This document shows positions 45,705-58,600 of a DNA stretch of 64,000 nucleotides, piece by piece. Position 1 is the first letter of the stretch, and every line of letters starts with the position of its first letter. The notes beneath the pieces are model-generated. The model saw only the letters and a program-made list of their open reading frames with translations, had not been told where the DNA came from and ran no database searches. Position numbers and translations under genes: made by a program. Origin of the DNA: Hordeum vulgare subsp. vulgare (lineage: Eukaryota; Streptophyta; Magnoliopsida; Poales; Poaceae); NCBI RefSeq assembly GCF_904849725.1, contig NC_058520.1, positions 535,422,083 through 535,486,082 on the forward strand, given 5' to 3'.

Positions 45705-48700
45705 TGTCACGCCCAAGATGCGACCCTATCCTCAATTTGGCATGAAGGCCTCGTCAGGGATAGAAGCGCATCTCGTCGTGTCGCAAGAATGGATATCGTT
45801 ACAAGTACATGTACTGAAAAGAAGAGATATATATAGAATTGGCTTACACTCGCCACAAGCTACATCAGAGTCACATCAGTACATTACATAATCATCAAGA
45901 GTAAGAGTAGGGTCCCACTACGGACGAAAACAAACGAGAAAAATAAGAACGACGTCCATCCTTGCTATCCCAGGCTGCCGGCCTGGAACCCATCCTAGAT
46001 CGATGAAGAAGAAGAAGAAGCAACTCCAAATGAACAATCAACGCGCTCGCGTCTAGTAACCTTTTACCTGTACCTGCAACTGGTGTTGTAGTAATCTGTG
46101 AGCCACACGGGACTCAGCAATCTCATTTCCAAAGGTATCAAGACTAGCAAAGCTTAATGGGTGAGGTATGGTTAAGTGGTGAGGTTGCAGCAACGGCTAA
46201 GCATATATTTGGTGGCTAAACTTACGAGTACAAGAATTAGAGGGGGAAGATCTACGCATAACGGACGTGTCTACTGATGATCAAATGAATGATCCTGAAC
46301 ACCTGCCTACATTAGACATAACCCCACCGTGTCCTCGATCGGAGAAGGAACTCACGAAAGAGACAGTCACGGTTACGCACACAGTTGGCATATTTTAATT
46401 ACGTTAACTTCAGGTTATCTAGAACCAGTGTTAAACAAAGTTTCCACGTTGCCACATAACCGCGGGCACGGCTTTCCGAAAGATTTAACCCTGCAGGGGT
46501 GCTCCAACTAGTCCATCACAAATTACCACAAGCCGCGTAGAAATCCTCAATCATGAAGCTCGCGATCTCGTCGGATTCCCTAGTGGAAAACCTCAACTCT
46601 GAGATTATCCAAAGCATCACCGGAATCCCGATGCACAAGATATCTCGTCAAAGGTAAAACTAATCCAGCAAGGCCGCCCGACTTGTCGACGTACCCGATA
46701 GGAGCCGCGTATCTCATTCTCAGGACACAACGGATGGAACTAGCTACGAGTTGTTGGGGAACGTCGCATGGGAAACAAAAAATTTCCTACGCGCACGAAG
46801 ACCTATCATGGTGATGTCCATCTACGAGAGGGGATGAGTGATCTACGTACCCTTGTAGACCGTACAGCAGAAGCGTTAGAGAACGCGGTTGATGTAGTGG
46901 AACGTCCTCACGTCCCTCGATCCGCCCCGCGAACAATCCCGCGATCAGTCCCACGATCTAGTACCGAACGGACGGCACCTCCGCGTTCAGCACACGTACA
47001 GCTCGACGATGATCTCGGCCTTCTTGATCCAGCAAGAGAGACGGAGAGGTAGAAGAGTTCTCCGGCAGCGTGACGGCGCTCCGGAGGTTGGTGATGATCT
47101 CGTCTCAGCAGGGCTCCGCCCGAGCTCCGCAGAAACGCGATCTAGAGGAAAAACCGTGGAGGTATGTGGTCGGGCTGCCGTGGAAAAGTCGTCTCAAATC
47201 AGCCCTAAAACCTCCGTACATATAGGTGGGAGAGGGGGGGCCTTGCCTTGGGGCTCAAGGAGCCCCAAGGGGGTCGGCCGAGCCAAGGGGGGAAGGTCTC
47301 CCCCCCAAAACCGAGTTGGACTTGGTTTGGTGGGTGGGAGTCCTTCCTTCCCTTCCCACCTCCTTTTTTTCTTTCTCTTTGATTTTTCTACCAATGCGCA
47401 TAGGGCCCCTTTTGGACTGTCCCACCAGCCCACTAAGGTCTGGTGCGCCACCCTCAAGGCCTATGGGCTTCCCCGGGGTGGGTTGCCCCCCCGGTGAACT
47501 CCCGGAACCCATTCGTCATTCCCGGTACATTCCCGGTAACTCCGAAAACCTTCCGGTAATCAAATGAGGTCATCCTATATATCAATCTTCGTTTCCGGAC
47601 CATTCCGGAAACCCTCGTGACGTCCGTGATCTCATCTGGGACTCCGAACAACATTCGGTAACCAACCATATAACTCAAATACGCATAAAACAACGTCGAA
47701 CCTTAAGTGTGCAGACCCTACGGGTTCGAGAACTATGTAGACATGACCCGAGAGACTTCTCGGTCAATATCCAATAGCGGGACCTGGATGCCCATATTGG
47801 ATCCTACATATTCTACGAAGATCTTATCGTTTGAACCTCAGTGCCAAGGATTCATATAATCCCGTATGTCATTCCCTTTGTCCTTCGGTATGTTACTTGC
47901 CCGAGATTCGATCGTCAGTATCCGCATACCTATTTCAATCTCGTTTACCGGCAAGTCTCTTTACTCGTTCCGTAATACAAGATCCCGCAACTTACACTAA
48001 GTCACATTGCTTGCAAGGCTTGTGTGTGATGTTGCATTACCGAGTGGGCCCCGAGATACCCCTCCGTCACACGGGGTGACAAATCCCAGTCTTGATCCAT
48101 ACTAACTCAACGAACACCTTCGGAGATACCTGTAGAGCATCTTTATAGTCACCCAGTTACGTTGCGATGTTTGATACACACAAAGTATTCCTCCGGTGTT
48201 AGTGAGTTATATGATCTCATGGTCATAGGAACAAATACTTGACACGCAGAAAACAGTAGCAACAAAATGACACGATCAACATGCTACGTCTATTAGTTTG
48301 GGTCTAGTCCATCACGTGATTCTCCTAATGACGTGATCCAGTTATCAAGCAACAACACCTTGTTCATAATCAGAAGACACTGACTATCTTTGATCAACTG
48401 GCTAGCCAACTAGAGGCTTGCTAGGGACAGTGTTTTGTCTATGTATCCACACATGTAAATGAGTCTTCATTCAATACAATTATTGCATGGATAATAAACG
48501 ATTATCTTGATACAGGAATTATAATAATAACTATATTTATTATTGCCTCTAGGGCATAATTCCAACACGAGTGCCAAACCTCGAGTTTCCTCGCGGTGGC
48601 CCCGCAGGCAGACCGTTTGGGACCAACACCATCAGCACTAGCCACCCTGTTTATGTAAAATTACTCCTCGGGTAGCGCTAACTCCCTATGCATTACAATA

Positions 48701-51700
48701 TTATTAAGTTATTATGTTGGGCAAATAGTACCAATGTTGGGCCTTGCCAGACCAGCTTTAATCTAAAACGAATTATCAAGGGGGTCCCCATAACAACCCC
48801 GATCGTGTTAGGAGCGCTCGATTATGGAACATAACACCGGTAGCCGAAACTAAGGGGGCAAAGGTGGAACAAAACACCAGGCTAGAAAGGCCGAGCCTTC
48901 CACCTTTTACCAAGTATATAGGTGCATTAAATTAAATAGCATTTAATATGGTGATATGACAAGGAACCCATGCTTTCACATGGAAGCAACTACACCTGCA
49001 ACTAGCAACGCTATCAACAGGGTTAAGCAAGCAGTAACATAGCCAATCAGTGGTTTGCTAGGTCGAACAGGTTGAAGGTTATCATGGCATTATTGAGAGG
49101 CTGGTATTTAACATGTGGTAGGGAACGAGACATAACGATAGAGATGGTAAAACTAGCATGGCAATGATAGTAATGGTATCTGGGGAAATGATCATCTTGC
49201 CTGAGATCCCGCTTGGAAGAAGAATGCCTCCGTGAAGCAGACGAACCGACGTAGTCGAACGGGTCCTCACAATCCGGCACGTTGCGAAACTCTATCGAGA
49301 CGGGGGAAACCGGAAACGCAAATCAACACGGGGAATTCACCACATGATGCACACCACATATGATGCATGAGCAGTTGAATACATGCAAGTCACGGCATGA
49401 CAATCCACGCAATCAAACACTACACATTAAGTGAAGTTCAAAATGCAAAGAGTTGCATATTGACGATACTCCACGTCTATTTATTTAGTTCTATCCCGAT
49501 TAGGTACACAGCAATATTAAATATGATTAAACATGGCAAGAGGTTAAGCATAATTAAACTACTTATCTAGGCATTTTAAATAAGGTCGGAAATGACATAT
49601 AGCACCTCCGAGACGACCTCACATGTTAATTTACAATTCTGTCCAGATCTGAACTAATGCATTTAATTAGTTGTTAAACAGCAAAACAATTAGGTTCACG
49701 TGATTCTACGCGTCAAGGCAAGCAATCTACACATAGAGATCACCTCCAACGGAGCTACGGTTCAAAAGACACAAGCACCGCAAGATATGATGGCATGAAT
49801 GCAATATGTGTGCAACAACGGTCACGAGCACTTCAAAACATACAACCAGCAAGAGAACATGAAACTACGCGAGATTCTAAGCAAGTTTCATGTAGGACAC
49901 GATCAAATCGGAGCTACGGTTCAATAACTACGAGCAAAACAAGAAATGACTACAATCTGCCAAAAACAGCCACATAGCATTTTCTACGCCCCACAACTAC
50001 GGCTACACAACTCCGATAAACTCAATCAAGGCATGGCACAAAAGAGGACAAGACGCTCTACTACAAACAACTAACAACAACTAGCATGGCAGCAAGGAGC
50101 ACTAGGACAAGAAGACACAAAACGACATCCCACACACTATTTCAGACTTCGTGAAAATTACACCTCATGAAAGTGCAGTTTTCGATCTGAAGCTATATTG
50201 ACAGCAGCAAAACCTATATCTACAGGACTCAAAATGGCATGAAAATTCATAGCATGCTAGAGAAACACAAGGGCTACAACTAACTCCATTGGACCAACCT
50301 CAAAAGAGGTACCGATCACAAGATGCAAGCAAGACAAGACAACAACAAAATAATAACAGATCCCAGACTTAGAAATATTTCAGCTCCTCTAAAACAGCAC
50401 TATTTCTAGCAACTTGAAAGCAATCAAACCACAACTAAACATGCATTTCTATTGCAACTAAAAATACCAGGGGCTAAACAAAACATCTAAGAAGAACTTC
50501 CTAGTTGACAACTAATTCAAACGAGGCACGGAATAAATCCTACGAATTAAACAAAAGGGCAACTTAGCAAAATATCTCGCGAACTAACTTACTCAAAAGC
50601 TAAAACTAATTGCGTAGAAAAATCCCCCGGAAACATATAAAATATGTGGGGTTGCGCAACAAATTAATGCCACACGAAAATGCGGGAAAGATAACCTATA
50701 CATGGGAAAATAAACTACCGGCAAATCCCTACACGCAAAAATATCAATGACCGCTCTAAAATACATAGAAAAAAGGTCCCTAAAACATGGACTTTTATTC
50801 TACGGCATACGAGCAATCCGGACTTGCGAGAAAAATAAATACGGGGCGTAACCTATGGAAACAGCACGCAAAACTAGGTGTTTGGCATGTTAAACTACGA
50901 CAAACAAATATGCAAGTTTTAAATTCGTATTCTACACGCAAAACTACCACAAAACCATATACTACACGTCGCGAACCGACTTACGGTTTAAAAGATATGG
51001 ACGTTTTAAATATCCGTCTAAATCCTGAAATATAACTAAATTTCGAAAACCCCTAAATTACCTAATGGGCCTAACAGACGCCATCTAACAAAAATATGCT
51101 CATGCGAGGGAGGATCTCACCTCGGCTCCTGGGCCAGCCTGGCCGGGAGGGAGCAGCTGGAGTTAGGCCAAGGCCTTGGGCAGTGGGGAGGACGGAGCTG
51201 GGCCGGCTCCTGGCCATCTGGGCCGCGGGAGGAGGCAGGCCCACGCGAGCTGAATCCCAGGCGCAGGGTTCCTCGCCCCCTCGTCCTCCCGACCTGGGAC
51301 TGCTGGCGGCGGCGGCAGCAGGCGAGGCACCGGCGGGGGGGTCGAACTCCGACGAGGGGCGGCGGGATCCGGTCGGGAACGGGCAGCTCCGGCCTGCCCG
51401 CACCGGATCCAGGCGACGGCGACGCGAAACGGGCGCGGGGCGGCGCGCGGCTGCTGGCCGGTGGCGGGGATGACGCCGGCAGCTGCTGGTCTTGGCCGGC
51501 GGCTCGGGGATCCGGCAGGCAGGGCCGGCGAGGCCGGATCCAGGCGACGGGGAGGCGACTAGGGACGGCGTGCTGGCGACAGGAGGAGGCGGCGCGCAGG
51601 CGAGGCCTCGAGGGGCGCGGCCACGGGAGCAGGGAGCTCGATCGAACGGCGACAGCAGCCAGATGGGCCCGAGAGGGCCGGTTGCAGGCTCGGCGGGCCC

Positions 51701-52373
51701 GGCCGGTGGAGGAGGGAGACAGGGAGGCTAGGGTTTGGTGGGGTGGCGCGGAAAACAAGGAGGGATTAGGGAGAGGCTGTCTAATTAATGGCATGGGGGC
51801 TATAAATAGACAAACGGGGGGGGGCTCGGTTAACCGGAATCGCGTTCGGGATCCAACCGTGCGGTCGGATTCGGACGATTCCGAACGCGGGTATGGGTAC
51901 GCGGTTGTGTAGAGGGGATAACCGGAGACAAGAGGGAGAACGGGCGGCGCGGCGCGAATTTCAAAACACCGACAGAAGTCCGACGGTAGACCGATTACGG
52001 TGCCGCTACGGTCGACCGTTCGGGTACCAGACGGACTCCGATCGCGACGAAATTCGACAGGCGGCCTAGCTATATCTAATCACGACCGTGTGTCAAGTTT
52101 CACCTCGATCAGAGAAAGTTTTACGCACACTTTAAAAACAGGGTTACGACGGTGCCGCGGGCGCGTGCGTGTGCAGTCGGGCTTAGAATGGACAACGACG
52201 CGAACCGGCAACTAACAACGGATGCAGGTTTTGAAAACTGGCGGAAACGGAGATGCCGATGCAATGCTGATGATGCGCATGATGCGATGATGATGCGACA
52301 AAAGAAAATAGACACACGACGAAAACGGAAAGGAAAGGGGAATCTTCTGGAACGTCGGTCTCGAGCTGTCACA
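45705..52373 (-). repeat. LARD 3' LTR (with nested BARE solo LTR)
   Basis: Begins TGTCACGCCC and ends GAGCTGTCACA on the plus strand. It is about 4848 bp after removing the nested LTR and one TSD. It contains a GC-rich CpG block (about 51090-51730) whose long frames on both strands are not genes. 219 bp here (about 50957-51175) are missing from the other LTR. Confidence 0.9.
46752..48567 (-). mobile_element. BARE/WIS-type Copia solo LTR nested in the LARD LTR
   Basis: 1816 bp, minus-strand start TGTTGGAATTATGCCC and end GACGTTCCCCAACA, perfect TSD CGAGT (46747-46751 and 48568-48572). The uninterrupted site is visible in the sister LTR at about 56740-56752 (tacgagtgccaaacc). The minus strand contains CACTACATCAACCGCGTT, the site of the widely used BARE-1 LTR primer as I remember it. 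There is no internal domain, so it formed by LTR-LTR recombination. Confidence 0.95.
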
Positions 52374-55300
52374 ACTCTCCTACACTACAAGAGGATCTCG
52401 CCCGAGATCCAGAAATGAAAGGGGGAGAGGATGAGAAAGAACAAGAGGTAAAAACTTAGTCGCTTCTTTGACAAACGAGTGAAACCAACGATCCTTGAAG
52501 GTTACAAAGAGATGAGAATGATATTAGAAAGAAGGAAGAATTCACGGAAAATTTCGGCAGCACTTCGGTAGGAAAATGGGACAAAAATTCGATAAGAAGA
52601 GAGAATTAGACAATATACACAACAAACAACTAAATAGAACAAGGGAACACCATGATCTTGATAGAACAACATAATAGACCCAAAAGAGCAACATCACAAT
52701 GCCTCCGGAACAATAGAATAGGAACTAGCTCATACGGAAGAAGAGAATGAAGAAAGGAATGACAACTATCAACACAATAGAATTGAAGAGCCTCCGGACA
52801 GAGAATTGACGTAGTGGTTGGAAAACCACCAACGAAAAACAAGATAGTAGTGGGCTTATGGAAACCTTTTCAAACTAATGAAATGACAACCAGCCACTAA
52901 TAGAAACAAGGATTGATTTAGAGAAACAATATATGAACAATTTATTACACCAAGAGGATACATTGAGAACTTGGATTAATGGCAAGCACCATGATAGCAA
53001 CAATCCATAGGAAAAGCTTTAGGTGAAATCCAAACCAAGATAGCTCAATGAAGAAATCATGGGTTGAAATATCTCATGATCATAGAATTGGTGGGTTTAA
53101 TTATCTCATCCTTGAAAGGAAAACTCTCTGAGGCTCCTACACTAACAAGAAGGCTATAAAACCACCTCAAAGGACAAAGGAAGAACAATTGCACATATAA
53201 ATGCAACAGAAATGATACTTGAGGTTCTCCAGCAAGCATCTTGAAGAACAATTGAGAATGGATTGAAACCTTGATGAACCACCATGAAGGACCTCCGTAT
53301 ACAAATGAATGATGCAACAATATGAAGGTAGAAGAGAATAATATTATGGCCTTGCCAAAATTTAGATGAAGCAACACGAAGAGATACTTAAAAGAACTTG
53401 GAACTTCGGAAAAGAAAGATAGGCACTTGAGAAAAGAATTGAAACCATGAGCCACTTCGGAAGAAGAATTGAAATCATTTGATGAAACAAGAATAAGAAT
53501 TATGTTACGTTTATCCTTCCTCAAGTTAAATTGATGACAAGAAACGTATTAGCATACAACTTATTATTCTTGAAGGAATCTTAAAGAGAGAGATAGATAT
53601 GCACAAACTAAAAGAAGTCTTGAAGGAGACACCGGTGAGAATTGAAATAATGAGGCAACCATGAATGAATGGAGATACATGAGAAAGAAGAGATCATGAG
53701 CCACCTGAGAGAAAACTAGAACAAGGCAACGGTAGAAACGAGAGACGAATGAAGAGGCAACAATGGAGAAGATTTGAGGATGAAAGCTGAAAGCTGAGAA
53801 CGAAGAATCTTCTAAAATGATGGCCTTCGGAGGATCGAGAAATGAACACTACATTGAAATGCACCGAATAGCAAGAAAATGGATTACTCATGATTGGAAC
53901 AAATAAGATAATGCCACAAAGCTGAAATGATGAATCTCCAAGAGAATGGACCAAGACTGAGAGAAACATTCCTTCGAATTTGCAAGCTGAGAATGATGAC
54001 GAGAAACAACACCAAGAATAACTGAGACACTCTGGAATAAAGAAGAATGCAAGGTTGAGCCAAATATGAGAATTAATTCAAATAGATCTTGAAGAAGGGA
54101 TATGACTGATGAAATTCATACTTACGTCATAGTTGAAAAGAATTTAATGATCTCCGGAAAAAGATTAAAGAGCCAGGTAAGATCCTGGGAAGAACCTATG
54201 GGTTATGGGCCCACTCAAAGAAACCACTGTTAGAAAAGATTGCTTAGAAGAGAGATAATGCACCGGAATAAGAAAACTAGATGAGGTTAGCACCCCAAAA
54301 TAATTAAAAGAATTGAAAACACGAAACTTCCGAGACACTCCGGATGAAAAGAGAGGAATGAATAACCAAGATAGGTTGAAAGAATCTCCATCGTGAAAAA
54401 GAATTACAAGGATAATTAGGATATGATGAACACGGATAGCTGAATTAAAATCACCGGTAGGGATGACAAGATTGAATAAAGATGACACGAAGCTCCTGAG
54501 AATCTTCAGGACGAATCATCGGATAAGATATAAAAGAACAGACATCGAAAGCACAATGAAAAGAAAACTCCTGGATAAAAAATTGAATCACTGAAGAAAA
54601 AGGGCGGGAGGGCGGGGAAAAACAAAGACAACTTGGGACGGATAAGATGAACTCCGGAATAAAGAATTGATAAGACAACTGATTGAACAAAAGAATTAGC
54701 GCTCACATAAAAATATGAGAACACAAATTAGGAAAGATCTTAAAACACCACTTGACATCGAAGCAACTTGAATTACCATATACAACAAAACAAAGGGTGA
54801 GGCTTACAATTAGCCAGAACAAACTCATGAGAAAGATTTCCGTTCGATATTTTCGTGGACAGGATCGCACGGGCTCGATTTTACAGTAGCCATCAAGTGC
54901 AAGGCAGTGCACCCGACATACGAGGCGTCCCCGAGTCGTAGCAAGCTACAAGGACTCTTTAAGACACAACGTGTACCGCTATAAGTCGACCGTGAACAAA
55001 CGAATCCACTAGATGTCGTACCCCAACCTAACATCATGCATTTGTTGGAAGATTGTCCTATAAGCAACTACTTGAATTCCCACCTATGAATTCCCGAAAT
55101 ATCTGGTCATGCAATCTGGTACACGGATACAAGGAGTAATATCACACAACTCCTATATACTAACCCGTCACTTGTATCACATCCGTCAACACACGACCAG
55201 AATCTTGGACCTTCATCTACAACAGACCCTCGTGATCACAATGATACAAAGTATGGCAGTACTCCCGAACAATCTGCACCAGTACTGGGTACATCGGGGT

Positions 55301-55696
55301 TATCTCGCCACTACTAGTATTGAAGCAATTACGAACATCCTTCGTTCTGAGATACTAAGAAATCTGAATGATAACGATGTGCTCAAGAATCCCCTGGAGC
55401 TCAACTCCCCGGAAGAAAAGTCAACTCAGACAGGAGGCACCAAGACAGAACTTCGTCACATCGGCATCATATAGATTCGAAAAATATCCGCGTGATCCTA
55501 AAAAAAAAAATTTGAGTGGGAAGAGGAGTAGAGTAAATTATTACGTCAAGATTCCTCACCAGAGCATAGAAGAGGAGAAAAAAGAATCCTACTCTCTGGT
55601 ATATAACTAGACTCAAATAGTTTTTAACTAGACTCGACTCGGCCAAGTTCGATCAATCAAGGGGGCTCCTAGGTCGGTACGGCTCTGATACCAACT
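52374..55696 (-). other. LARD internal domain, non-coding
   Basis: 3323 bp with no protein-like frame; the longest open run is 155 codons and pyrimidine-biased on the minus strand. The plus strand is strongly purine-rich, with many 'ctccgga' or 'cttcgga' words (for example near 52700, 52790, 54330 and 54650). Beside the 3' LTR the minus strand reads GTAGTGTAGGAGAGT, a weak polypurine tract. The published LARD interior is a conserved structured RNA; I infer the same here. Confidence 0.75.
55682..55694 (-). other. LARD primer-binding site (initiator-Met tRNA)
   Basis: Minus strand TTGGTATCAGAGC, two bases after the 5' LTR end. It fixes the element's orientation. Confidence 0.9.
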
Positions 55697-58600
55697 TGTC
55701 ACGCCCAAGATGCGACCCTATCCTCAATTTGGCACGAAGGCCTCGTCAGGGATAGAAGCGCATCTCGTCGTGTCGCAAGAATGGATATCGTTACAAGTAC
55801 ATGTACTGAAAAGAAGAGATATATATAGAATTGGCTTACACTCGCCACAAGCTACATCAGAGTCACATCAGTACATTACATAATCATCAAGAGTAAGGGC
55901 AGGGTCCCACTACGGACGAAAACAAACAAGAAAAATAAGAACGACGTCCATCCTTGCTATCCCAGGCTGCCGGCCTGGAACCCATCCTAGATCGATGAAG
56001 AAGAAGAAGAAGAAGCAACTCCAAATGAACAATCAACGCGCTCGCATCTAGTAACCTTTTACCTGTACCTGCAACTGGTGTTGTAGTAATCTGTGAGCCA
56101 CAGGGGACTCAACAATCTCATTTCCAAAGGTATCAAGACTAGCAAAGCTTAATGGGTGAGGTATGGTTAAGTGGTGAGGTTGCAGCAGCGGCTAAGCATA
56201 TATTTGGTGGCTAAACTTACGAGTACAAGAATTAGAGGGGGAAGATCTACGCATAACGGACGTGTCTACTGATGATCAAATGAATGATCCTGAACACCTA
56301 CCTTCGTCAGACATAACCCCACCGTGTCCTCGATCGGAGAAGGAACTCACGAAAGAGACAGTCACGGTTACGCACACAGTTGGCATATTTTAATTACGTT
56401 AACTTCAGGTTATCTAGAACCAGTGTTAAACAAAGTTTCCACGTTGCCACATAACCGCGGGCACGGCTTTCCGAAAGATTTAACCCTGCAGGGGTGCTCC
56501 AACTAGTCCATCACAAATTACCACAAGCCGCATAGAAATCCTCAATCACGAAGCTCGCGATCTCGTCGGATTCCCTAGTGGAAAACCTCAACTCTGAGAT
56601 TACCCAAAGCATCACCGGAATCCCGATGCACAAGATATCTCGTCAAAGGTAAAATTAATCCAGCAAGGCCGCCCGACGTGTCGACGTACCCGATAGGAGC
56701 CGCGTATCTCGTTCTCAGGACACGACAGATGGAACTAGCTACGAGTGCCAAACCTCGAGTTTCCTCGCGGTGGCCCCGCAGGCAGACCGTTTGGGACCAA
56801 CACCATCAGCACCGGCCCCCCTGTTTATGTAAAATTACTCCTCGGGTAGCGCTAACTCCCTATGCATTCCAATATTATCAAGTTATTATGTTGGGCAAAT
56901 AGTACCAATGTTGGGCCTTGCCAGACCAGCTTTAATCTAAAACGAATTATCAAGGGGGTCCCCATAACAACCCCGATCGTGTTAGGAGCGCTCGATTATG
57001 GAACATAACACCGGTAGCCGAAACTAAGGGGGCAAAGGTGGAACAAAACACCAGGCTAGAAAGGCCGAGCCTTCCACCTTTTACCAAGTATATAGGTGCA
57101 TTAAATTAAATAGCATTTAATATGGTGATATGACAAGGAACCCATGCTTTCACATGGAAGCAACTACACCTGCAACTAGCAACGCTATCAACAGGGTTAA
57201 GCAAGCAGTAACATAGCCAATCAGTGGTTTGCTAGGTCGAACAGGTTGAAGGTTATCACGGCATTGTTGAGAGGCTGGTATTTAACATGTGGTAGGCAAC
57301 GAGACATAATGATAGAGATGGTAAAACTAGCATGGCAATGATAGTAATGGTATCTGGGGAAATGATTATCTTGCCTGAGATCCCGCTTGGAAGAAGAATA
57401 CCTCCGTGAAGCAGACGAACCGACGTAGTCGAACGGGTCCTCACAATCCGGCACGTTGCGGAACTCTATCGAGACGGGGGAAATTGGAAACGTAAATCAA
57501 CACACGGAATTCACCACATGATGCACAACACATATGATGCATGAGCATTTGAATACATGCAAGTCACAGCATAACAATCCACGCAATCAAACACTACACA
57601 TTAAGTGAAGTTCAATATGCAAAGAGTTGCATATTGACGATACTCCACGTCTATTTATTTAGTTCTATCCCGATTAGGTACACGGCAATATTAAATGTGA
57701 TTAAACATGGCAAGAGGTGAAGCGTAATTAAACTACTTATCTAGGCATTTAAATGAGGTCGGAAATGACATATAGCACCTCCGAGACGACCTCACATATT
57801 AATTTACAATTCTGTCCAGATCTGAACTAATGCATTTAATTAGTTGTTAAACAGCAAAACAATTAGGTTCACGTGATTCTACGCATCAAGGCAAGCAATC
57901 TACACATAGAGATCACCTCCAACGGAGCTACGGTTCAAAAGATACAAGCACCGCAAGATATGATGGCATGAATGCAATATGTGTGCAACGACGGTCACGA
58001 GCACTTCAAAACATACAACCAGCAAGAGAACATGAAACTATGCAAGATTCTAAGCAAGTTTCATGTAGGACACGATCAAATCGGAGCTACGGTTCAAAAA
58101 CTACGAGCAAAACAAGAAATGACTACAATCTGCCAAAAACAGCCACATAGCATTTTCTACGCCCCACAACTACGGCTACACAACTCCGATAAACTCAAGC
58201 AAGGCATGGCACGAAAGAGGGCAAGACGCTCTACTACAAACAACTAACAACCACTAGCATGGCAGCAAGGAGCACTAGGACAAGAAGACACAAAACGGCA
58301 TCCCACACACTATTTCAGACTTTGTGAAAATTACACCTCATGAAAGTGCAGTTTTCGATCTGAAGCTATATTGACAGCAGAAAAACCTATATTTACAGGA
58401 CTCAAAATGGCATGAAAATTCAAAGCATGCTAGAGAAAGACAAGGGCTACAACTAACTCCATCGGACCAACCTCAAAAGAGCTACCGATCACAAGATGCA
58501 AGCAAGACAAGACAACAACAAAATAATAACAGATCCCAGACTTAGAAATATTTCAGCTCCTCTAAAACAGCACTATTTCTAGCAACTTGAGAGCAATCAA

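Noticed and set aside
53057..54912. Series of 70-155-aa minus-strand frames in the LARD interior as a hidden protein
   Set aside because: They are Phe/Ser/Leu-rich products of pyrimidine-rich DNA, lie in different frames, lack Gag or Pol motifs and lack good starts.
55682..55694. tRNA gene
   Set aside because: Only the last bases of initiator tRNA-Met are matched, beside LTR ends; these are primer-binding sites (also at 42918-42930).
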